This document shows, in pieces, positions 52,128-59,881 of a stretch of DNA of 64,000 bases. Each line of letters starts with the position of its first letter. Position 1 is the stretch's first letter. Made by a program: the position numbers and the translations under genes. The notes below the pieces were generated by a model. It searched no databases, was not told the DNA's origin, and saw only the letters and a program-made list of their open reading frames with translations. The DNA is from Streptomyces sp. BHT-5-2. GTDB lineage: Bacteria; Actinomycetota; Actinomycetes; Streptomycetales; Streptomycetaceae. The stretch lies in the NCBI RefSeq assembly GCF_019774615.1, contig NZ_CP081496.1, positions 5,704,001 through 5,768,000 on the forward strand, read 5' to 3'.

Positions 52128-53072
52128 TCACCGGGTGACGTCGAGGGCGAGTTTCCCGGTCGGGGTGCGGGCGGCGAGATCACGGTGGGCCCGCGCCGCC
52201 TCCCCGAGCGCGTAGGTGGTGCCGGTCAGTGTCCTGAGAGAGCCGTCGGCGACGGCGTCGAACAGCGCCCGCATGGAGGTCGGCAGCGCCGTCCGGTCCG
52301 CGTAGAGCTGGGGCAGCCAGAAGCCGGAGACGGTGAGGGAGCGCTCCATCAGCTCCCGGGTGGACACGTTCGCCAACTCACCGCCGGCGAAGCCGTAGAC
52401 GGCGAGCCGGCCGCGCGGTGCCACGGCGGCCATGGTCCGGGCGAAGGTGGCGCCGCCGGTCATCTCCAGCGCGGTGTCGACCGGGCCGCCGGCGGCGTCC
52501 AGGATGCGCTCGGTGAGGTCCTCGGCGGTGGAGTCGACGACCGCGTGCGCGCCCAGCTCCAGGGCCAGTCGGCGCTTGGCCGCGGAGCCGGCGAGGCCGA
52601 TGACCTTCGCGCCGGCCCGCGCCGCGAGCTGGACGGCCAGTGTGCCGACGCCGCCCGCCGCGGCCGGGACGACGACGCTCTCGCCCTCGGTGAGGCGCAG
52701 CGCGGTGAAGAGCAGATGCCAGGCGCTGTTGCCCTGGAGGGCCAGCGCGACCGCCTGTTCGTCGCTGACGGCGTCGGGGACGTCCCAGGTGACGCGGCGG
52801 TGCAGCAGGGCCCGTTCCGCGTAGCCGCCGCCTCGGGTGAGTCCGACGACCCGCCGGCCGCCGTCGAGGGTTCCGACGACCTCGTTGCCGGGTATGTACG
52901 GCAGTTCGACCGGCGCGAGGTAGGTGTCCCCGCGGACGTGCACATCGGCGTAGTTGACACCCGCCAGCGTCACGTCGACGAGCGCGTGCCCGGCGCGGGG
53001 CGTCGGCTCGCGGGCGTCCTCCAGGCGGAGCACGTCCGGGCCGCCGAATTCTCGCATCACGATCGCGCGCAC
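52128..53072 (-). CDS. Quinone oxidoreductase-like MDR protein
   Basis: The 314-residue protein is a zinc-free medium-chain dehydrogenase. The N-terminal barrel has LAGVNYADVHVRGDTY and PYIPGNEVVG near 38-66, and the NADPH-binding Rossmann motif is AAAGGVGTLAVQLA near 137-150. Cys zinc ligands are absent, as in QOR enzymes. It would reduce quinones or enones with NADPH. GTG 53072 has GGAG 4 nt upstream. The A/T-rich palindrome at 53215-53235 lies about 145 bp upstream. Confidence 0.9.
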   Translation of the reverse strand: MRAIVMREFGGPDVLRLEDAREPTPRAGHALVDVTLAGVNYADVHVRGDTYLAPVELPYIPGNEVVGTLDGGRRVVGLTRGGGYAERALLHRRVTWDVPDAVSDEQAVALALQGNSAWHLLFTALRLTEGESVVVPAAAGGVGTLAVQLAARAGAKVIGLAGSAAKRRLALELGAHAVVDSTAEDLTERILDAAGGPVDTALEMTGGATFARTMAAVAPRGRLAVYGFAGGELANVSTRELMERSLTVSGFWLPQLYADRTALPTSMRALFDAVADGSLRTLTGTTYALGEAARAHRDLAARTPTGKLALDVTR

Positions 53073-53214
53073 GACTCTCCCTCAGATTCTCCGGTGCGGT
53101 GCCCGCTCAGGGTAAGCACGACGCCGGGCGAACCGCCGCCTCCCGATCATTTCGCGCCAACCCTTCGGACTTTCTGGGCCCGGTGGCCCCCCTCGTACCC
53201 CGAATTCCCGGAAG

Positions 53215-53235
53215 TTTTCTCGTGTCGCGAGAAAA
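53215..53235. promoter_or_regulatory. A/T-rich inverted repeat, operator candidate
   Basis: TTTTCTCG (53215-53222) and CGAGAAAA (53228-53235) flank TGTCG. It lies between divergent qor-like and FAD oxidoreductase genes and stands out from the GC-rich background. A nearby regulator is the IclR protein. Confidence 0.45.
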
Positions 53236-53266
53236 GTTCGCTTCGCTTCGCACCTAATGAACCGGT

Positions 53267-53294
53267 TTGTCATCGATCTACCGAGCGGTATACG
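53267..53294 (+). promoter_or_regulatory. Possible rightward vegetative promoter
   Basis: TTGTCA (53267-53272) is followed after 16 bp by TATACG (53289-53294). The palindrome AACCGGTT (53260-53267) touches the -35. A transcript from here to the ATG at 53796 would have a leader of about 500 nt. Confidence 0.4.
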
Positions 53295-53546
53295 GCGGGT
53301 GGCTCCCACACATCCCTCACTCGCCTTCGGCTACCGGAAGTGATCGCCGCCGCCTACCATCCGGACGTGTGTCCGCCGTTGACGAGAGCCGACGGCCACG
53401 TCCCCAAGGGCAGAGCACGGCGCGCGAGGCAGCGGTGCCGACCCGCCCCGTCCGGTGAACCGGGCGGGGAGTGGCGGAGGACGGGGCCCGGGCCGCGGCA
53501 CGGCGGACACGGCCTGAGGGGGAATCATGATGGGGAAATCGGGGGG

Positions 53547-53576
53547 CGGCAGGCCGGCGTTCGCGCCGGCCTGCCG
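53547..53576 (+). terminator. Very stable hairpin with a TTCG loop in a leader region
   Basis: Arms 53547-53559 and 53564-53576 pair over 13 bp (arm CGGCAGGCCGGCG) with loop TTCG. It lies between the promoter candidate and the FAD oxidoreductase gene, so it could act as an attenuator or terminator. Confidence 0.6.
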
Positions 53577-53795
53577 GGACCCGCAACGGGCTCTGCCTCT
53601 TCCGCCGGCACCTTTGCGCATCCTGCGAACCGCGTCTGCTTCCCTGCCGTCTCTGACCGCAAGGGTCACCGACGCCGCCGACGCCGTCATCGCCGCCGCG
53701 CGCCGCCACTCCCGGCCGTACGCCGCACCGCCCTTTCTGGTCGCGGCCCGGCCCGGCCCGGGATTCGCGCGCCACCGCCGAGAAAGGGACCGCCC

Positions 53796-55427
53796 ATGAA
53801 CGCGTCGAGTCGAACGACCAGCGCCGGGCTCCAGTTCACGCACCCGTACCTCGCCGTGGTGCTCGGCGGCGGTTTCACGGGCATGCTCGCCGCCGCGGCA
53901 CTGTCCGCGTACGCCGACGTGATCGTGGTCGAGCGGGAGCGGCTGCCCCGGACGCCGGCGTTACCCACGGATCTTCCGCAGCCACGGCACACCCATCTGC
54001 TGGCGTCGGACGGCGCCCGGGTCGTGGAGAGCCTGCTGCCCGGCACGGTCGAACGGTGGTTGGCCGAGGGCGCCCACCGGCTCGCGATGCCGTCGGAGGC
54101 CGTCGGGCCGCTGCCGCCCGGCCGGTCCGCCCGCCGGGCGCGTACGCGGCAGGTGTTCGCCTGCTCCCGCGATCTGCTCGACCGGGTCGTGCGCGAGCAG
54201 GTGCCGGCCCTGCCCGGGGTGTCGGTCCTCGACGGCACGGAGGCGGGGCGGCTGACCGGCACCGCCGAGCACGTCACCGGGGTGTGGGTCCGCGACACCA
54301 CCAGCGGTGAAACGTACCGCCTGGACGCCGACCTCGTGGTCGACGCCACCGGCCGCTCCTCCACGACCCCGGACCGGCTGTCGGCGCTGGGCCTGCCCGC
54401 CGTCCCGGAGGACGTCCGGGACTCCGGCATCGTCTGTGCCACCCGCATCTTCCGCACACCGCCCGGATACGAGAACTCCCCGGTGCTCACCGCCCGTTCG
54501 GACTGCTGTCCGGTCGGCGCCGCGGGCGGCGGCAACCCGTCGGCCTCCCTGCTCCCGGCCGCGCGGACCGCGACGCTGGTCCCGATCGAGGACGGGCGCT
54601 GGCTGGTCACCCTCACCGGCGGCAGCGGCGGCGAGCGGCCGTCCGAACGCGCCGACCGCTTCGTGCCGTTCACCCGCCGGATCCACGCGGCCATCGGGGA
54701 CCTCATCGCCGACGCCGAGCCGCTGAGCGAGGTACGGCTGACCCGCGACACCTCCAGCCGCCGCCACCGCTACGAGCAACTGCCCAGCTGGCCCTCCGGG
54801 TTCGTCGCCCTCGGCGGCGCGGTGACCTCGGTCAACCCGGACTCCGGGCAGGGCCTGTCCCTCGCCGCGCACGGCGCCGCCGCGCTCCGCGAGGCGCTGC
54901 GGCGACACGGCCTGGACGACCCCGCGCTGGGCCGTCGGGTGCAGCGCGCCATCGGCCGTCTCGTCGAGGCACCGTGGGCGCTGGCCACCGGCGCGGAGCT
55001 GCCGCCGTCCCCGCGTGCCGGTGCGCCACGGCCGTCGCTGGCCACGCGTGTGGTGCACGGCGCCATGAGCGGGTTACGCGTCCCCGCCGCCGGACTGCCC
55101 CCGGTCTGCCGCGCCTATGTGGACGTGGTCAGGCCCGCCGTCTCCGTGGCCCACCCACCGCGCCCGTGCACCCCGCAAGCGGCACCCGCAGCGCCGTCGT
55201 CCGCGGTACGGCCACCGGACCCCGACGCCCCGGACACCCCGCCCGCGCTACCGTCCCCGCTCGCCCCTTCCGCCGCCGCGCTCACGGCGCCGCCGCCCGC
55301 GGCCGCGCCGGGCGCCCCCGGAGCCGAGCAGACGCCCCGCAGACTGCCCCGCCCCCTCGGCTTCGGCCCCGCGTCGCTGCGCCTGCGGCGGGTCAACGGC
55401 GGCCGCCGGAAGCCCGGCGGGGCCTGA
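53796..55427 (+). CDS. FAD-dependent oxidoreductase (geranylgeranyl reductase/halogenase-like)
   Basis: The 543-residue protein has an N-terminal FAD motif LGGGFTGMLAAAALS near residues 23-37 followed by VIVVERERLP, an Arg-His region QPRHTHLLA near 62, a DG-type motif VVDATGRSS near 184, and GGAVTSVNPDSGQGLSLAAHGAAALR near 345, the family motif that closes the FAD site. The C-terminal 110 residues are a Pro/Ala-rich, probably disordered tail. AAAGGGA lies 6 nt before ATG 53796. Substrate unknown; the neighbours give no pathway. Confidence 0.85.
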   Translation: MNASSRTTSAGLQFTHPYLAVVLGGGFTGMLAAAALSAYADVIVVERERLPRTPALPTDLPQPRHTHLLASDGARVVESLLPGTVERWLAEGAHRLAMPSEAVGPLPPGRSARRARTRQVFACSRDLLDRVVREQVPALPGVSVLDGTEAGRLTGTAEHVTGVWVRDTTSGETYRLDADLVVDATGRSSTTPDRLSALGLPAVPEDVRDSGIVCATRIFRTPPGYENSPVLTARSDCCPVGAAGGGNPSASLLPAARTATLVPIEDGRWLVTLTGGSGGERPSERADRFVPFTRRIHAAIGDLIADAEPLSEVRLTRDTSSRRHRYEQLPSWPSGFVALGGAVTSVNPDSGQGLSLAAHGAAALREALRRHGLDDPALGRRVQRAIGRLVEAPWALATGAELPPSPRAGAPRPSLATRVVHGAMSGLRVPAAGLPPVCRAYVDVVRPAVSVAHPPRPCTPQAAPAAPSSAVRPPDPDAPDTPPALPSPLAPSAAALTAPPPAAAPGAPGAEQTPRRLPRPLGFGPASLRLRRVNGGRRKPGGA

Positions 55428-55492
55428 GACCCGGCCCCTGGCCCGGGCACTGCCTCGGCCCTGAATTACGGTGGACGCCAGGTATACATCTC

Positions 55493-55523
55493 CGATCGCC
55501 GGCGGCGCGGCCGCCGGCGATCG
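55493..55523. terminator. Perfect 14-bp hairpin after the FAD oxidoreductase gene
   Basis: CGATCGCCGGCGGC (55493-55506) and GCCGCCGGCGATCG (55510-55523) flank a 3-nt GCG. It follows the stop at 55427 and precedes the next gene. Confidence 0.75.
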
Positions 55524-55577
55524 TCACCACCAGGGGGTTGCGGAAAAAGGTGACGCGCGCTACGACGCAACCTGGTG

Positions 55578-55629
<52 letters not shown>

Positions 55630-55726
55630 GGCGAGGGTCGGAGGTCGGGGGCGGGACGGCTGTGCAGATGGGTGCGCGTGCCCGGCGGCGGCTGACACCA
55701 CCCATGGGCTGCTGCCTCCACTGCGG

Positions 55727-57478
55727 GTGCCCGTGGGTGACGATCCCGAGCGCTGGCAGACCTTCCCCGGCGAACGGCTGGTCGTCGTCATCGCCCGCAC
55801 CGTCACCTCGACCGTCCGGGTCCTCGACGTCCTCCGTCCCGTCCTGCGCGACGACCCACGCCTCCACCTGGTCTTCGCCTTCGATCCCAGCTCGGCCTTC
55901 AACGACGGCGTGCACGCCCTGCTCCACTCGGTCGGCGCCCGAGTGCTGCCCTGGCACCAGTTCCCCCGGGTCTCCCCCGACCTGATCATCACGGCGACCG
56001 AGAACGCCGATCTCACCACCGGGCACCACACCTGCCCGGTGCTCGTACTGCCGCACGGGGTCGGCTTCCACAAGGTCGTCCCCGACTCCCGCAGCGACCG
56101 CGACCGACTGGCCGGTGTCGTCCCGGACGCGCTGCTGCGCAGCGGACGCGCCCGGCTCGCGATCTCCCACCCGGACCAGGCGGCCCAGCTCGCCGCCGCG
56201 CACCCCGCCACGTCCGGCCGCACCCTGCTCGTCGGCGACCCCTGCTACGACGCGCTGCTCGACGGGCGGGCGCTGCGCGACCGCTACCGCCGGGCGCTCG
56301 GCCTCACGGACCGGCGGCGGCTGGTCATGATCAGCTCGACCTGGCGCGATCACTCGGTCCTGGGCCGGGACCCCGCTCTCCCGGCCCGCCTGCTCGCCGA
56401 ACTCCCCCTGGACGACTACGCGGTTGCACTGGTCACCCACCCCAACATCACCTCCGCCCACGGCGATTACACCCTCCGTTCGCACCTCGACTCCGCGCAC
56501 GACGCCGGGCTGCTGACGATCCCGCCGACCGCCGGCTGGCAGGCCACCCTGCTCGCCGCCGACCTGCTGATCGGTGACCACGGGTCGGTCACCTTCTACG
56601 GCGCGGCGCTCGGCACGCCGCTGCTGCTCGGCACGTTCGGCGATGACGAGGCCGTCACCGGCACACCCATGGCGGAACTGGGCCGGATCGCCCCACGGCT
56701 ACGCCCCGAGGCACCGTTGCGCCCGCAGATCGAGCGGGTGCTCGACCTGGGCGGAACGGACGGCGACGACACCGGGGAGCGGGTGCGCAAGGTCGGTGAA
56801 AGCGCCTTCGCCGCACCGGGCCGGGCCCTGGGACTCCTGCGCACCGCCGTCTACGGCCTGCTGGGACTCCCCGAGCCGGCCGGCGCGCCACCTCCGCGGC
56901 GCGCCCCGGCGCCGCCCGTCCCTCAGGGCCGCCCGGAACCGGAAAAGGAACCGGCCACCGCCTGTTACGTCCACACCTCCCTCTCCGAAGGCGCCGGTGG
57001 GCCCGACGGCCTTCGGATATCCGTCGAACGCACCCCCGCCGCCGTCGCCGACCTCTTTCCCGACGATCGGCGCGATGCTCCCGGGGGCCCGTTCCGTCAT
57101 CTGTCCTGTGCCGACGACGAGTGGGACCGGCAGTGGCCGGAGAGCGCCTCCGTCCTCGTCCGTCGGACCGCCGCCGATACCGCCGTGGGCGCCGACCGGT
57201 GGATCGACGACACCTTCGCCCGCTACCCCGGCGCGCTGCTCGCCTCCGCCATCGTCGCCGGCCGGGGCTGCCGGGTCGGGCTGTGCGACGGCCGGACCGT
57301 CGAGGTGTCCGCCACCGGCCGGTTGGACGACGCCACGGTCCTGGCCGCCGCCGTCTACGCCTGCCTGCGCGCCGGGCACCCCCTGGAAGGCTTCGTCACC
57401 CTTGCCCTCGGCGGCCGTACCGAGGATGTGGCGCTCCGCCTCACCCGCCGGACGAGCGGGCCGCGCCCCGCCCTCTGA
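55727..57478 (+). CDS. Glycosyltransferase-fold protein (CDP-glycerol transferase-like)
   Basis: The protein, about 583 residues, has two Rossmann-like halves: LVVVIARTVTSTVRVLDVLRPVL near the start with VFAFDPSSAFNDGVHALLHSVGARVLPW, then VLPHGVGFHKVVP, LLVGDPCYDALL, MISSTWRDHSVLGRDPALP and LLAADLLIGDHGSVTFYGAALGTPLLL. The last matches the GDxSS/T-type motif of CDP-glycerol and polysaccharide phosphotransferases. Relatives in Streptomyces are often labelled translation initiation factor 2, which the sequence does not support. The start is uncertain: GTG 55727 or 55733 fits codon use, while GTG 55550 would include the heptamer repeat. Confidence 0.7.
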   Translation: MPVGDDPERWQTFPGERLVVVIARTVTSTVRVLDVLRPVLRDDPRLHLVFAFDPSSAFNDGVHALLHSVGARVLPWHQFPRVSPDLIITATENADLTTGHHTCPVLVLPHGVGFHKVVPDSRSDRDRLAGVVPDALLRSGRARLAISHPDQAAQLAAAHPATSGRTLLVGDPCYDALLDGRALRDRYRRALGLTDRRRLVMISSTWRDHSVLGRDPALPARLLAELPLDDYAVALVTHPNITSAHGDYTLRSHLDSAHDAGLLTIPPTAGWQATLLAADLLIGDHGSVTFYGAALGTPLLLGTFGDDEAVTGTPMAELGRIAPRLRPEAPLRPQIERVLDLGGTDGDDTGERVRKVGESAFAAPGRALGLLRTAVYGLLGLPEPAGAPPPRRAPAPPVPQGRPEPEKEPATACYVHTSLSEGAGGPDGLRISVERTPAAVADLFPDDRRDAPGGPFRHLSCADDEWDRQWPESASVLVRRTAADTAVGADRWIDDTFARYPGALLASAIVAGRGCRVGLCDGRTVEVSATGRLDDATVLAAAVYACLRAGHPLEGFVTLALGGRTEDVALRLTRRTSGPRPAL

Positions 57479-57565
57479 CGGGCCCGCTTGCGAAGCGCCG
57501 TCCTGAGCAGACGTCCGATGGCTCCGCGCCGTTGGCACTGCCCCGCCGGTGCTCCCCCGCCGGCA

Positions 57566-59806
57566 CTACCCCGCGCTGCTGTCGGAGGCGTCCGTGCCGG
57601 TGTCGGTGTGGGTGCCGGTATCGGTGTGGCCGGCGCCTTCCCCGCCGCTCGTACCGACCCGACCCTGCGCACCGGCCGAGGTCTCCGTCAGTCTGCGGCG
57701 CAACTCCACGGCACGCGGGCCGCCGCCCGCCTCGTATATCTCCAAGGCGCGCGTCAGATGGCGCCGCCACTGCTCGTGATCACCGCACTGCTCGGCGAGT
57801 TCGGCCAGCGTCTCGCAGACCTGCGCCTCGTAGTGGACGGCTCCGCGCTCGCGCAGCATGGAGCCGGCCTCCTCCAGTGCCGCCACGGCCTCCGTGGTCT
57901 CCCCCAGGTCGCGGAGCACGCCCCCGATGGCGGCCAGCGCGCGGGCGCCCATCCGCCGGTCGTCGATGGCCATGAACCCGTCGTAGGCCCCCTCCAGGGT
58001 GGCCCGGGCCTCCTCTGTGCTGCCGACGGCGTGCTGGGCGCGGCCCATGAAGTAGCGGCCGATGGCGATGCCGCGGTCGTCGCCCGCGGCGCGGTAGAGG
58101 ACCATCGCCTCCTCGTAGGTCGCCACGGCGCGGGCCGGGTCGCAGCGGTCCCAGTAGCGGCCGTAGAACTCGCGGGCGGAGGCGCGGAGCAGGGTGTGGC
58201 CGGACTCGTCGGCACGGGCGACGGCGGTTTCCAGCTCCCGGCGGGCGCGGCGCAGCTCGTCGCGGTCCATCAGGGGGCGGGACAGCAGGGTGCGCAGGCG
58301 GGCCTCGGCGGCGGGATTGCCGTCCGCCGCGGCGTGGCGGACGCCCAAGTCACCGCTTCTCACCCAGTCGTTGAGGTACCGGCGGTTGAGGAAGAGCGCG
58401 GTGAGCGCCTCGGCGAGCTCCCAGACCTGGCGGTGCCATCCGTGGTCCGCGGCGGTCTGTTGGGCGGACAGCAGCTCGGCGCGCCAGGCGTCCAGCCAGT
58501 CCAACGCCTCCTGCCGGTCGGCGAACGCGGTGGCACGGTCTGCCTCCCCCAGCCGATCCGTATATGTCCCGATGCGCAACCGGCGGCCCATGACGGCGAG
58601 ATCGGCCTGTGCGGCGCGGGTGAGCAGATGCTCGACGACGCGGGCCACGACCGCGGTGCGTGCGACCTCGTCGTCCTCCTGGACGGCCTGTTCACGGGCG
58701 TGCAGGCGCACCAGGTCGTGGAATTCGTAACGCCCGTCCGCGGCCATCGTGACCAGGCTCGCGGCGTCCAGGACGTCGAGTTGCCCGGCGGCGTGGGCGA
58801 CGGTCGTCCCGGCTGCCGCGGCGGCCGATGCGGCGTCCCAGCGGCGGCCGGGATGCAGGCCGAGCAGTCGGTAGAGCCGGGCGGCGGGTGCGGGCAGCCC
58901 CGCGTAGGCCACTCCGAGGACAGCGGACACCGGGCGCTCCTCTCCCCGGCGCAGGGCCTCCAACCGGCGCCGGTCGTCGGCCAATTCATCGGCCAGCGCG
59001 GCGACCGGCAAACCTGGATGCATCACCAGCCGCGCGGCGGCGACATGCAGCGCCACCGGCAGCCCGCCGCAGCTCGCCACGATGCGCAGCGCCGCGTCCT
59101 CGTCGCCGGCGGCGATGCGCTTCTCCCCGCACAGCCCGCGCAGCAACTCCAGCCCGTGCTCCGGCGACAGGGGTTCGAGCGACATGAGGCGGGCGCCCTC
59201 GCCGAGCAGTTCCCCGAGCCTGGACTGGCTGGTCGCGAGAACGACGCTGCCGGGGGCGCCCGGGATCAGCGCCCGTACCTGCGCCGGCTCGGTCACGTCG
59301 TCGAGCACCATCAGCACCCGGTCGTCCGCCGTCCGGCTGCGCAGCAGGGCCGTCAACTCCCCCAGGGTGCCCGGCAGATACTCGTCCTCGACGCCGAGTG
59401 CCCGCAGGCAGTGGCTCACCCCGGCCGAGACGTCGCCGCCCCTCTGCGCCCGCAGCTCGGCGAAGTCGATGTAGAACTCGCCGCCGGGGAAGCGGCCGCG
59501 CTCCCCCGCCGCCCATCTCCGTACGGTCGCGCTCTTGCCCACTCCGGGCAGGCCGCTGAGCACCGCCAGGCCGCCGCCGTCGCCCACCCAGCCGTCGATC
59601 TCGGCCAGCACCGGCTCGCGGTCGACGAACTGCCGGAGCGCGGCCGGCACCTGCCGTGGCACCGGTTGCTCCCGCCGCGGCATCTCGAAGTGCAGATCGC
59701 CCTGGACCACCCCGGCCTGGATCACCGGGCCGTGTACAGTCCCACTCAAGTCGTTCCGGACGCGTCCGACGTCCGCTCCGTTGTCCCCCATGCCGGCTCC
59801 CCCCAT
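57566..59806 (-). CDS. NB-ARC ATPase with TPR repeats (STAND protein)
   Basis: The protein, about 746 residues, starts with a conserved motif NDLSGTVHGPVIQAGVV near 18-34, then an NB-ARC domain: P-loop GLPGVGKSA near 89, VLMVLDDVT (Walker B), and GSVVLATSQSRLGEL (sensor). After a winged-helix part come TPR-like helices to the end (LLRASAREFYGRYWDRCDPARAVATYEEAM and similar), then a short His/Thr/Asp/Gly repeat tail. It resembles AfsR without the SARP domain. ATG 59806 has GGGAG 8 nt upstream; ATG 59791 is possible. A perfect RecA-NDp promoter precedes it. Confidence 0.86.
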   Translation of the reverse strand: MGGAGMGDNGADVGRVRNDLSGTVHGPVIQAGVVQGDLHFEMPRREQPVPRQVPAALRQFVDREPVLAEIDGWVGDGGGLAVLSGLPGVGKSATVRRWAAGERGRFPGGEFYIDFAELRAQRGGDVSAGVSHCLRALGVEDEYLPGTLGELTALLRSRTADDRVLMVLDDVTEPAQVRALIPGAPGSVVLATSQSRLGELLGEGARLMSLEPLSPEHGLELLRGLCGEKRIAAGDEDAALRIVASCGGLPVALHVAAARLVMHPGLPVAALADELADDRRRLEALRRGEERPVSAVLGVAYAGLPAPAARLYRLLGLHPGRRWDAASAAAAAGTTVAHAAGQLDVLDAASLVTMAADGRYEFHDLVRLHAREQAVQEDDEVARTAVVARVVEHLLTRAAQADLAVMGRRLRIGTYTDRLGEADRATAFADRQEALDWLDAWRAELLSAQQTAADHGWHRQVWELAEALTALFLNRRYLNDWVRSGDLGVRHAAADGNPAAEARLRTLLSRPLMDRDELRRARRELETAVARADESGHTLLRASAREFYGRYWDRCDPARAVATYEEAMVLYRAAGDDRGIAIGRYFMGRAQHAVGSTEEARATLEGAYDGFMAIDDRRMGARALAAIGGVLRDLGETTEAVAALEEAGSMLRERGAVHYEAQVCETLAELAEQCGDHEQWRRHLTRALEIYEAGGGPRAVELRRRLTETSAGAQGRVGTSGGEGAGHTDTGTHTDTGTDASDSSAG

Positions 59807-59828
59807 CGGTCGACTCCCTACGCGAAAA

Positions 59829-59851
59829 ACGCTACTTGATGCCACTGACAA
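59829..59851 (-). promoter_or_regulatory. RecA-NDp (PafBC-type) promoter of the NB-ARC gene
   Basis: The minus strand reads TTGTCAGTG (59851-59843), 8 bp, TAGCGT (59834-59829). The -10 is 22 nt before ATG 59806, leaving a short leader with a ribosome site. Confidence 0.85.
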
Positions 59852-59881
59852 CGCGGCACGGCTGTGGATCGCGCGGACGGA

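Larger units (their letters stand above)
53073..53795. other. 723-bp intergenic region between divergent oxidoreductase genes
   Basis: No gene is supported. It holds an A/T-rich inverted repeat, a rightward promoter candidate and a very stable hairpin, listed separately. A 90-codon open frame at 53527-53799 spans the hairpin, has poor codon use and is not called. Confidence 0.6.

Noticed and set aside
49887..53795. Open frame continuing from ATG 49887 into the FAD oxidoreductase
   Set aside because: It crosses five well-supported minus-strand genes and has no domain of its own before 53796; absence of stops comes from GC-rich codons.
53527..53799. Possible 90-residue protein
   Set aside because: Its codons span the 13-bp hairpin, third positions are not GC-biased as in real genes, and no motif is seen.
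57581..57650. GTGTCGGTG repeats resembling several damage boxes
   Set aside because: They are in-frame repeats coding the His/Thr/Asp/Gly tail of the NB-ARC protein and no TANNNT follows at 8 bp.
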